Source of the DNA: Triops longicaudatus
Taxonomy: Eukaryota > Arthropoda > Branchiopoda > Notostraca > Triopsidae
Assembly: GCA_022885665.1 (NCBI GenBank)
Contig: JAGQDJ010000070.1
Coordinates: 248,001-312,000, forward strand
Direction: 5' to 3'
Length of the DNA stretch: 64,000 bases
The notes under the pieces are model-generated. The model had not been told where the DNA came from. It searched no databases and saw nothing but the letters and a program-made list of their open reading frames with translations. The position numbers and the translations under genes were made by a program. How positions within the stretch are numbered: position 1 is the first letter of the stretch; the number at the start of each line of letters is the position of its first letter. Below, piece by piece: positions 48,801 to 59,316 of this stretch.

Positions 48801-51800
48801 AAAATAGGTTTCAGCTTGTCGACGTCCGTTTCGGAGGTGGAGTCCGCTTCCAACCACAAAGGTAGCGGCACGCCGGTCGTAACTTTGACCGACACTACCT
48901 GCCTGGCTCCTCCACCTTGTGGCTGCGATCTTTTCAGCGGTGATCTAACTCTCAGCGTGACGTTCGAATTCTGGTCAAGCTTCTTCTCTTTCGCCTTACT
49001 TCCCGCTGCGCCACTGCTGGCCTCGGTACTAGCCGCTGATTTAGCGTCCATATCACCTGGTTTGACTACCGGCTCTTCGTCCTCTGGCGGTAAGGAGTTC
49101 AACAGCGCCATGGCGTGACTCGGATCGGCCAGTAACTGCTCTATCGCCAGCTGGCTGTAATCGTCTTCTTTGTGCTGCTGGTACCGTGAGGCGGAGTCGA
49201 CCAACTCTTGCTCGAAATCCATGTCTTGCAAGACCATGTGGATCAGTTCCTTATCTTCCTGGCTTTCCATGCCCGGAATATTGAGTCCCGACTCGCTCAT
49301 GATGGCATCGGCTTCCATATCGCCCAGCGTCGTCGAATCGATATCCAGATCTTGCGTGTGATCGATAGTCGTCTCCAAAGCACCGCTGTACGCCACGGTC
49401 CCTGCGCCCGTCACGCACTTCGTGACGATATGGTACGACGTGACAGTGCCGGGCCGCGTTACAGACCAGTACTGGCGCGTGCACCGGAACTGCACCGGTA
49501 CCAGCACTAATTCGTGGTCCGATACCGCGCTTAAAGCGCCCAAATGCTTGATTCGAAGGCTTCCAACAGCTGCTTGAATCTCGTGCAACGGAGCGATGGG
49601 AATACGGTCACTACGATCGACGTAAATGGGCCGTTCGACCGCTAACGAGCTTAAGGGCGGGTCCGCAAGTGGCTGGAGAGGGGCGTGGTCGGGACAGTAC
49701 ATCTTCCTTGAGGAGGTGAAAGTGCAGTTGGTTTCGACGGCGCAGGCGAAGTGGTAAACAGAAGCGCAAGGTTTTAAGGAGCAGGCGACACTAGCGCCTT
49801 TTTCCTTACAACACTTGCATGGTGTGTGTTTAGCGTACAGTAGCGCAGCGGGTAAGTCTTGGACGGCCCCGCCCTCTTCTTCTAGCACGTGTTGTGACCA
49901 GACGCAGCAGTTGACGTGGATCCATTGATCGCTGCCGATGTAAAGAAGCCGACCTTCTAACGATGGTGACTGGTCGCCCATCCGTGGGCACAACACGCAA
50001 GCTCGGGTGTCTTCTTCGGCATTACTGCGCCCTGATAACTTCAGTCGCTCCAGAACTATCACAAAAAAAAATCATTTCAATAATCTTGTGGGATTTTTAG
50101 TCAATTTAAAGTGAGCAAACAACGAAAAATAAATAATTTAAAATACATTAATTTAAAATACATTAAAAACCATTAATTAGAAAAATAAATAGAAATACGT
50201 AATTTAACAAAAGAAACCAGTACTGAGCAAAAGTAAAGGACTATAGCAAATAAAAGTAAAAACTAAACTCATCGTCATTAATTTTATTAACGTTTCTACG
50301 TTCAGACATTACGTTCTTTTTTATTATTTTACTTATTTTTCGTTTTCAAAAGAAAAAAAAATCATATGCTTAACTACAAGCAGTCGGTTACCTGGCGTGT
50401 CCGATGCTTCGAAAAACGGGAACACGGATCGAAACGTTCTTTCCAGGTCATCATTGGAGTCTCCGTGCCGTGCACTTTCTAGTAATCGATACAAAGCGCC
50501 TAACGATGTCACATGATCGAATTCCAGCTCGGGCACGTGAAAACTGGGCAACAAATCATGCAACAAATGGAAAAATTCTCTGAGAAGATCGCGCCACAAC
50601 GTGGCCCAATTACCGTCAGGGAAGCACTGACTATTTTACGAGTAGAAAATACGAATTAATTCAAGAAAAAAATAGATATTTTTAAGTGCATATATTATAC
50701 CTGCACAAGAAAGACTTTTCAACGTAATTAAAAACTCGGAGTTGCTCTGAGGTGATTCCTGCGCACGTTTCGTGGACCCACGAAGTGCAGGACGAGCACT
50801 GCAACGACAATGACGTGACTGGCAAGTTACAGCTACGGCACGCCCCCGACGGTTGGCACCTCCCACACACTGACGGCAACATATTCTTTTCCTCCAGGCA
50901 ATAGGGATGGAAAGTCTCGCAGCACGAGGAACACATTACCATCTATCAAAACATCAAAGTTTATTTAAATCCAGTAACTCAAAGATAAACAATATTTTCA
51001 ATTAGAGACCGAAGACACGAAAAAAGTCCCACAACTCAGAACAATTTAAGGAAAATAAAAAAACTACGCTCCTTAAGGTTGAGTTACAAAGTTCTTATCT
51101 ATTCCTGCGAATATATGTTCTTTTACATTAAATGTTAGAAAAATTTCTGGATTTTTTTTTACGTTTTTACCTCGTCTTTGCCTGCAGAACCACACAAATA
51201 GCACAAATGCTCAGGCATGTACGATGTCCGGCTCAAACTCGTGACAATACACAAGCCTTGCTCCCATAATTTGTTCCTATCGGGTTTTCCGTGCTGCGTT
51301 TCCTCCGTAGCGCTTTCTTCCTCTCCAGATTCCTCTGCTCTCCGTTCTCTTCTCTCCTGTTCTTCTTTCCTAACGTCGTGGTCGACGGATACCGGCGTAA
51401 TGCAGTTGCTTTCACCACTGGTACAGCTCCTGGTCCCTTGTTCGGAACCAATAACCGGGCTCTGACTCCTCAACCGTTCTATGACTTGGACTTTATCCGC
51501 CAACATGACTTCTTCACAGGTTTTTACCCTAACGAAGGCCAGCAACACATTATTATGCATGTCTGGTACTCAAATTTATAAATATGATAAATAAGTACGC
51601 GAACAAAACACAATTGGCAAAATAAATGTGAAATTAAATAAATAAACTTAAAAATAAATCCGTACGGTCGTTTTTCACATCCACGACAACTGTCGTCACA
51701 AGACTTGTCGCCGAGCGGCGTCTCAGGCACATCTTTGGCGGGGAAAGTGGCTTTCGGAGGTCCCAACACGGTCGACGCACTTCGACACACGTGTTTGATC

Positions 51801-54574
51801 CTCGGTCCACGCGGACAACTCGAACTTCTTGAGGGATTCACCACCACAGCAGCAGGTTCACCTATATAGACAAAACAGACATAAATATCAATATTCATTT
51901 CAAAATCAACTATTTAATACTAAATATCGCAATTTAAGGTATCGTAATTCAAGGTATAGAAAGCAAAAGTTCGCAAAGAGAACGCATACTTACTCGGAGG
52001 TTGTTTTTCTTTTGAAGGATTTTCCTGGACTTCAGGAGATGATCTAAGAAAGCAATTATCTTTATATCTTTTCGCACATTTGACATTGTCTATTTGTTTT
52101 TGTTATATGTTTCGTACTTGACTGAAGGAGCAGGAGTGTCGTCCTTGCCACGTTTCACTCGCGTTTTCCGTTTCTGGGCTTGGCTGACAAGTTTGGCGTC
52201 TTCTAGAACGACTATGGCGGTGCTAAGTTTAGGATCTTTGAGAGTTAACGAGTTGGTGCGACTCAGTTTGATGATTTCGCCCTTGTGGGGCGCATCGGAG
52301 GTGAAATGGGACCGGTGGGCGGCATCAGGTACGCAGGAATGCATAGCTCTGGGCAGGAGCAAGCGCAACGCATCGTGATCTTCGTCCTTCATGCGAAACC
52401 CGAGCAACGCCATCTTCAGCCAACACGCTTTACACTTGAACTTGGCCGGAAGATTGTCAGGCGTCTCCACTAATTCCGTAAATGGCTCTTTACCCGTCCA
52501 CCGAACTCCCGGTACTAATACACAATCTCCTGCGATAGAAATAAACATTTCTGTTAATCATCTTCGACAATATTTAATGTGCGACAATATTTTTCCAAGC
52601 TATAAAGTAACAAAATTAGACTCATTAGTTCTTCAAGTTTGTGAATTTTTTTTTGGTAATCAATCGTGAGTTATACCTGAATTTTTACTGCAGGTGACTG
52701 GTATTCTGTTTCGCAAAGTTCGGGAAATAAATTTCCTACACGGTTCGCACGCAAACGTCCCAAACTTCTTGGCTTGCAAAACAAAAGAGTATTTTCGCAC
52801 AACGCCGCAAATGCCACACACCACTGTGCCCGGATTGCCTTTGCTTCCTTCCTCCGCATTACCGAAAACGGCAGTCGAAGACGAATTAGTGTCTCCATAA
52901 ACGAACGCGCAGCCAGCTACGACAAGTTAAAAAACAAACATAAAAAATCAGTAAATAATCAAGATATCAATACTAGTAAATTGCGGTTGTTGCTTCACTG
53001 TGAACGTCACACTAAAAATTAACGAAGAGACATTTGATTCTTTTATAAAAATAAAAATGAATAATAATAAATATAAAAAATATAAATAAATATATTAGTA
53101 TTATTTTTCAAGTATTCTTCATTTAGATCAGTTAGATATAAACATAAGGTAGCGGAATTTCAAGAATCCGCAGAATTTCAGCTCGAATAAGAGGCAATTT
53201 CGTACCAGGATGTGAAATTGCGATCGTCATGTTGTCTTCCGCTTCTTTCGCAGGAAAGGGGGACGGCAAAGACGGCGAAGCGGATGAAGAAAAAGTGTTG
53301 GAGGCAGTTGAGGCTGCTGCCGTGGAAGTGCCGCCCCCTACAGGCTGGGCTTGCTCTTGGATTTGTTGACTAAAGCGCTGCAATCTCGCGGGCGCGCGGA
53401 GCTGTTTGAGCAGCTTTTGGTTTAACTGCAAACGCGGTTTCCTCAAAATCGAGTCTGCACAAACGTTGCTCTTCGACTCCTCGCCACTCTCTTCCTTCAG
53501 GGGGCCGGGCTTAACCACACCTCCTGGTACCGGACTCGTCACCTCCGACGGTGCTGCCAGATGACTGGCGTCGGCTGAAGTGGGCAAACGTCCCGCCCAA
53601 TGCGCCTTTAACAGTTTTTCCATTTTCAAGCGAATTTTTTCTTTGTCACGCTTCTTGTTGCCGGTAATACTCGCCGTGTACCGGGCGACAATGCGTTTCA
53701 TCTTGCCGTCACCGGAGCCACTTAACAGTTTCAGAGCATTTTCTTGACTAACACATGTCGGAGACATGGCCAAAGTGTCCGACGTTTCTAATGTATTGGC
53801 TTCTTTCGAGAGGCTTTCAGCTGCCATCAGGCACTCACTGCAATTAAAATTCATTATTAGTTAACTTATTTTTTAATTTCTAACGACTAAGTAAACAAAT
53901 AAGCAAACAAAAAATTACGTAAAAATCAGAACTGAAGACTAGATTTTTCATTTATTTTCGTCACGTTACTTGTGAGGGGATAAGGCAACTGAAGTTGGTG
54001 TATCGGGCATCACTGTCAAATCTGTAAGAAACCGTTCATTCACTTGCTGATCAGGTTCGGTGGACTGAATCGTTTCTGAGAATGAGAGTATTTCACAACG
54101 ACTATTGCGATGAGGCGAACGGATTCGATCTGCTTTTTCTTCTTCTTCAGGAGTGTCATTTCGTCGTGGCTCGTTAAACGCGACCTTTGGCGGGAAGCCT
54201 TCGAAGCCATTATCTTCCTGCAAGAAAAGCAACACTTTTTCTAAAACAATTTCCTAATATTTAATGAAAACAGGACATGTCACGCGAGAGTATTTAACTC
54301 GAAGCGCCAAACAAGTGGGCGTAAGGGGTTCACGATGGATGAAAAAGGGAAAGTGGTCTTCTTATTTTTTTTTCTTAGACTTTTTTTTTTTTTTTTTTTT
54401 GCTTACTTCATCACTGGAGCCAAAAACACTCGTATACGCTTTCCAGCCTCGCGTTATGGCTCTGGCTGTGAGCATTGCGGCGTCTTGTTGCACGTCGACA
54501 TATTTTGTGGCAATTCGATGCCTGTTAGTAGCTAAATGCCGGTGTAGTTTTCCAGGAAATTTGGCTTTGGCCAT
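45817..54574 (-). CDS. trx: Trithorax (KMT2A/B-type) histone H3K4 methyltransferase
   Basis: Nuclear SET-domain methyltransferase that maintains active Hox and other transcription; 2278 aa. Exons in transcript order: 54407-54574, 53970-54217, 53206-53837, 52677-52916, 52118-52529, 51994-52043, 51666-51861, 51171-51528, 50701-50942, 50392-50630, 46178-50055, 45817-45990. Domains: arthropod N-terminus MAKAKFPGK; Trx-type Cys4 finger (C383, C386, C406, C409: VCGICGVVRKYSFVLQAKKF); GPRIKHVCRSASTVLG (MLL-conserved); two PHD fingers (about 758-855); extended PHD (about 948-1052); FYRN (about 1100-1141); acidic patch DKELIHMVLQDMDFE; Pro-rich middle; FYRC; Win-like GCARAV; SET (about 2140-2262: YRSPIHGRGLF, RFINHSCEPNC); post-SET CSCGATKC and YLN end. 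Differences from MLL1: no canonical CXXC, a shorter PHD array and no bromodomain recognised. It shares a 145-bp divergent promoter region with folliculin. Confidence 0.95.
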
Positions 54575-54719
54575 ATTTTCCCAGTCTTAACTATGTTTGT
54601 TGTCCTCAGGGCTGACGCATATCACTGATCACGGTTTCTGTGATGCTAGCCAACGGACTGCGAATCACGGCACTGTTTAAGGACCGAAAGACGATTCGGA
54701 AGGAAAGTGAGAAACCCCC
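54575..54719. promoter_or_regulatory. Bidirectional promoter, trithorax / folliculin
   Basis: Only 145 bp separate the two start codons, which point away from each other. Both 5' leaders and both promoters must fit here unless untranslated exons overlap. No TATA box was seen, as expected for housekeeping divergent promoters. Confidence 0.7.
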
Positions 54720-56774
54720 ATGGAAAGTCATACGCATGTTTTGGTGGCTTTGTGCCACTTTTGTGAGCACCACGGGCCTAGGGTACTTTTCGTAACAAAA
54801 GCGATTTTAGCGCAAGAGGCTGGGAAATCGCATTGTAAATGTGCGAAATTGGCGGATAAAACCATTCAATCTTGTGAAGTAAGATCAACAAGACGCTCCC
54901 GCCATCTATGAGGAGATTACGCTGACGCGGCAATTTATGAATGCTCTTTTTTAATAGGCTTGCTGTCCGTTTGCTAACGAGTTTCTTTCCTATCATACTG
55001 AAGATAAAGAAGGAAAAGTTTGTTACCTGGGAGGACCTAATGCCAACAATGCGAGCACTATCTACTTACAACAAGCTTGCGTGCGAAGTTTAAGCTCGGA
55101 AGTAAGTTAAATATGAGTACCTGTAAAGGTAACCGATGCGACACCTAACCCTTCAATGGGATTATTTTGCCTTTATAATACATTATATTGCAGTCATGTG
55201 CCAAAGAATGTATAAAAGAGATAACAATTTTAAAAATACATTTTCTCGAAAGCCAATATTAACGTTTTATTTGAAATTTTAAGGTAAGCTCCGGTAGAGA
55301 AGGCTCATTGTTCTTCAGTGATCCTTCGGTGGGCCCTGTTTTGTCCCAAACTTTTATCATCAAAGACGCCCACGCCCGTGGCTTTCAGCGTCTCTACAGC
55401 ATTATCGTTATTCACCAGAACCAACACGGGCTCTTATCCTCCTGGTCGGACATTGTCCCCCAAATTCGCCATATCATCGAAAGCCTCAAGGAACAAGCTT
55501 CCAAGGTAAAATACCCACACACTGGCAGCCTCTAATGACGCATTTGCATGCAGGTGTACGACCAAGAACAGATTACCAGCCCGCAACGCGCTATCCGGCT
55601 CACAAACGACTCTTGGATTGCGCCCAAACGACCCGAAACGCGTTTGGCGCGTTCCATCGTACAGCTTACTGGAAATGGCAACTTATTTTCGTGGTACTTT
55701 ATAAAGAGAGTTGATAGTTTGCAACATTAAAGTGGATTTTTTTCTCTCAAAAAATAAACTATAACATTTCCTTTTTTGTGGAGCGTAAAATAAGATAATA
55801 GATTTTATACAATACGTTCTACCATACTTAAAAAATAGTAAACACAGTTTAAAATAATAGGAATTTTTTTTTAGGTTACATCGTGAGTTCTGTGCTGTGC
55901 TGCAACTTGCTCAGCCTCGGACCCAACAGAACAGCAATAACCTTGCGTACAGTAATTTCAAGAACGAGGGCGTGGCAGCCATCAACGAATTACGTCTCAT
56001 AGCGGCTCACTTGGGACGGGAGCAGTTTAGGGCTTTGTTAACGCACGTGTTAAGCGATCGACAGCTCGTAATGCAGGGAACGCCCGAGGAAACAGCTGCG
56101 GCAGTTTCGGCGTGCCAAGTATGCCGTAAATTAAGTCACATTTGTATACGAGTAGTAACCATTAGTTTATAGGTGTGCCTGCCGCCACAGTTTTGTTGTG
56201 CGTTGCATCACTCCGACCATTATATCGCGCCTGGTTGCTGCAACGTACTTGGACTAGCCAAGAGCGTTGATTTATCGTTGATTCCTAAAGAAGTCTACGT
56301 ACTGAGCCTGCAGAATGAGCGATACGCATTAAAAGGGGCGGTCAACGTGCCTTCTGTTCAACGTAAGCTACGAAGCCACGCCCTAATAACTTTCTAGCCA
56401 AAGAATTACATTCTCACGTTAGGTTAAATTGTCTTCAATAATCACGGTTACTTTATACGATTAATTAATAAAACAGTCTTACTGGTACTTTCTAGTACCT
56501 TCGTTAGTGCCACGGTTGGAAAACTTCGTCCTCTCAACGGATTTGAGGGACGACATGGTATTTCTTAGCATATGCACGGCGCTGGAGGACTACTTCGGGT
56601 AACTTCGGTTTGCCCTATGTTTTCAGTAATCGGAGACTGATTTTTAGACTCGCGGAAGTGGTAGCAGCGATGAATACAACAGTCCACACGAACGAGCGGG
56701 AACAATGTATCAAGAGCTTGAATCTCAACAAGACTGATGTGTCAGTGCTCTTGCACTGGCACAGTCGGAAATAA
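54720..56774 (+). CDS. FLCN: Folliculin (FLCN), Rag GTPase-activating protein
   Basis: Lysosomal GAP for RagC/D with FNIP partners, controlling amino-acid signalling to mTORC1 and TFE factors. Exons: 54720-54878, 54958-55101, 55284-55505, 55554-55693, 55875-56118, 56173-56362, 56496-56598, 56648-56774; 442 aa against 579 in human. The longin domain starts LVALCHFCEHHGPRVLF. GPVLSQTFIIKDAHARGFQR contains the arginine of the ARGFQ motif that corresponds to the human Arg164 arginine finger. CCPFANEF, QQACVRSLSSE and GREGSLFFSD are further conserved blocks. The C-terminal DENN half includes ELRLIAAHLGREQFRALLTH and CCNVLGLAKSVDLSLIPKEV. The acidic linkers of the vertebrate protein are missing, which explains the shorter length. 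All exon phases agree. Confidence 0.92.
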
Positions 56775-57504
56775 GTCGTACGAAACCCTTTAGCTGCACA
56801 GAATTTTGCTAGTCTGCCAGACAATGCAACTGTAAACGGTCGGTTATGTTTTGATTTATTATTCTGTTATATCTTTTGTATTGTGTGGGCTAAATAAACC
56901 GTGTCTTGTAACTAATTTGAAAGTAGAGCGACGGGACAGTTCGGACCAACCGTGTAAAAATCATAACTAATGAACTTCAAAAGTTTTGGAAATGGGAAAA
57001 ATCTGACACTTAGTGAATTCTACGAAAATCATATGCGCAAGGGTTTGTAGAAAATGAGTTCAGCTTACGTGAGAAAATAAATAAAAAACTGAAATTGCGG
57101 ATATTTTTCTTGGAAAAGAATCTCGGTGTTTTTGTTGTCACATTTGTCGCATAGCCATCTTATAATCAGTTTTATTCAGTTTGTTTATTTAAGTTTTATC
57201 GTTACGTTATGAAAAAGATAGGGATTATCAACATTTGTTTTAAAAAACGAGAAGGAAAAGCAAGCGCGGGAAATGTGGTAAGCGGCATGGACTATCATGA
57301 CGTCATGCGTTCTTGTTTCACGAACCGCGTACCCAGATGGCAGACTTGAGTGTTTACTTGTCATGCAGTTGCATACTCTCCAGGGGCCGAAAAAACGTTC
57401 TGGTGTGTTGTTTAGCGTGCTGTAACATACGGTATGAAAACTTAGAATCTACATTCCATTGATGGCTAATCTGAAACAGTTGTGTTTATCCTTATACAGC
57501 TATT
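56775..57504. other. Folliculin 3' flank and SMIM12 leader
   Basis: No coding exon was recognised. AATAAA at 56893-56898 followed by GTGTCTTGT ends folliculin. TTATCCTTATACAG just before the SMIM12 ATG looks like a splice acceptor, so SMIM12 probably has an untranslated first exon in this interval. Confidence 0.5.
56893..56898 (+). terminator. Poly(A) signal of folliculin
   Basis: AATAAA 119 bp after the stop, followed within 15 bp by the GT-rich element GTGTCTTGT, which is the standard cleavage and polyadenylation arrangement. Confidence 0.65.
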
Positions 57505-57780
57505 ATGTGGCCAGTAATTTTCCAAGCACTACAGCGGTTCTCACCATACGCGCTTTTGCCCGTAGCGGGCGCTATTGGATTTATTGGCTACCAAGTCGAA
57601 GGCCTCATTTCTAAACGATATACTCCAGCGTTGGACCACAGTATTCAAGAAGAGCGCGACGAGCGTTTGCTCAGTAAAGATGTTGCGGAAACGGACGTGG
57701 GAAGCTTAAAAGAGCGAAAGTTCGTACCTTCCACGATTTTTGAAAAGAATGTGTCTCCCTCCTTAAGAGTGAAAAGCTAA
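57505..57780 (+). CDS. SMIM12: SMIM12, small integral membrane protein 12
   Basis: Single-exon coding region of 91 aa, the same length as the vertebrate protein (92 aa). It starts MWPVIFQALQRFSPYALLPV, with one membrane segment (about residues 14-31, ALLPVAGAIGFIGYQVEG). A charged tail follows with the conserved pattern SIQEERDERLLSKD, then SLKERKFVPSTIFEKN, matching the vertebrate SISERREDRKLDELLGKD and KLEFAPKAVLNRN blocks. The molecular function of the family is not established. The ATG follows a likely splice acceptor closely, suggesting a non-coding first exon. PEN-2 lies 638 bp downstream on the same strand. Confidence 0.88.
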   Translation: MWPVIFQALQRFSPYALLPVAGAIGFIGYQVEGLISKRYTPALDHSIQEERDERLLSKDVAETDVGSLKERKFVPSTIFEKNVSPSLRVKS

Positions 57781-58418
57781 AATTGTTTCCTAGATGTAGA
57801 ATACGGGCTAGTCTGCCGGAGAAGTGTGGCATAAAACATGATTTTGCAGAAAGAAAATATAATTTCACCTACCTTAATTTCGAGAAGTTGGTTTCATTTT
57901 TCTTTGGGTTAACACTTTTAGAACACCGTTAGAAAAGGAAAACAGGTGAACGCTAGCTTTTTCAAAGGGCAGCGGCATCCAGCCTAAGGCGCTTGTGTCT
58001 GCCGGTCGCTATGCACTTGTCCTGTTATCCCATTACTCGCGGGACAGCAGGTATCGGATTACGGGAAGGCGGGCTAAAAATTCTGGTTGGTGGATTTTTT
58101 CATACTTGTGTCATCTTGCGGTCAAATTAGCGACTATAAACGCCAATAGACAAAGGTAAGCTGAATAGCGAATGAGCCTATGGCCCCAAGTTTAATTCAA
58201 AGCAATACGTGTGTTCGATGACAGTGATTCGCGGCTCAGTTGAAGTGTTTACTGTAGAAGTTAACATTTCGCCTACGTTTCGATAAATTAAAGAAAAACT
58301 GTAAATATTATCACGAAAGTATTTTACTAAGTTATATATTATAATTCCCTCCTTATAAACGTGTAAAATCTTTAGGTGAACGGTTAAATAAAGGTCGGAT
58401 CAGTATTATCGCAAGAAA

Positions 58419-58964
58419 ATGGACGTTACGAGGATAAGCAATGACAAAAAATTGGAACTTTGTAGGTGGTATTTCAGAGGTAATGACTTTACAAAATTCT
58501 TTTAAAATTACTACGACCGCCTCTCTACACCTAGAGTACCTATAGTGCAATTTAAATGCCAACGAGACGTAGCGTACTGCGTAAAAAAAACGATTACTGT
58601 AATAATTGTTTCCAGATCCGGAATTGCTCTGTTCAGTCTTAATTTTTTTTTCTTTTAGCTGGTTTTGCAATGCTTCCTTTTCTGTGGGCAGTAAACGCGG
58701 TCTGGTTTTTCAAGGAAGCATTCTGCAGGACTCCTTACGAAGAACAGAAACTAATTAAACGATGTAATCAATTAAATTCCCATACTCCGAGTTATTTTAA
58801 AATAATGTTCTTTTTCGGTTTTAGATGTTGTGTTATCCGCCACTGGCGCTTTACTTTTCGCCATCGCGTTTCTCAGTTGGACAATTGTGTACCAACAGAA
58901 CAGAGCCGCATGGGGCGAATTTGGAGACAAAATTTCTTTCGTAATCCCTCGAGGCATTCCATAA
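58419..58964 (+). CDS. PEN-2: PEN-2, gamma-secretase subunit
   Basis: Presenilin enhancer 2, the smallest subunit of gamma-secretase. It triggers presenilin endoproteolysis, so it is needed for Notch and APP cleavage. Exons: 58419-58479, 58659-58763, 58825-58964; 101 aa, exactly the human length. It starts MDVTRISNDKKLELCRWYF. The hairpin contains FAMLPFLWAVNAVWFFKEAF, the family's most conserved stretch. The third membrane segment is SATGALLFAIAFLSWTIVY. The C-terminus WGEFGDKISFVIPRGIP carries the D-x-x-S-F motif needed for complex assembly. Splice phases fit. The stop lies 352 bp from the convergent stop of the SLC37 gene. Confidence 0.95.
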
Positions 58965-59316
58965 CTTATCGCATTTTTCTTGACAAAGATTGCTTTATGT
59001 TTCATTCTGTTTATTTACAAATCAAATTCGTATATTTTTATGTGATCACTGTAAGAAGAAAGCAAAATCGAATTACAGCGGTCTCGATTGAAAAAATATT
59101 TGTGCTTTAACTCTTTTTTTCCCCACCATGGGTCCTAGCACTCAAATATACACAATTACAAGATGCATTTAAAACAGTGCAATAATTCAAATTGTGGTCC
59201 CTCGCTGCCGAAACTAATTTTTCATCTCGGTTATTTCACTGTTATAATACAAAAAGCTTTTCATGATTCGGAGTGAAGCCAGAAAAAAGCTTTTAACACA
59301 TGATAAATTAACGAAT

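Noticed and set aside
46910..49510. Plus-strand frames opposite trithorax exon 11
   Set aside because: They are antisense shadows of the 3.9-kb coding exon, with no recognisable domains.
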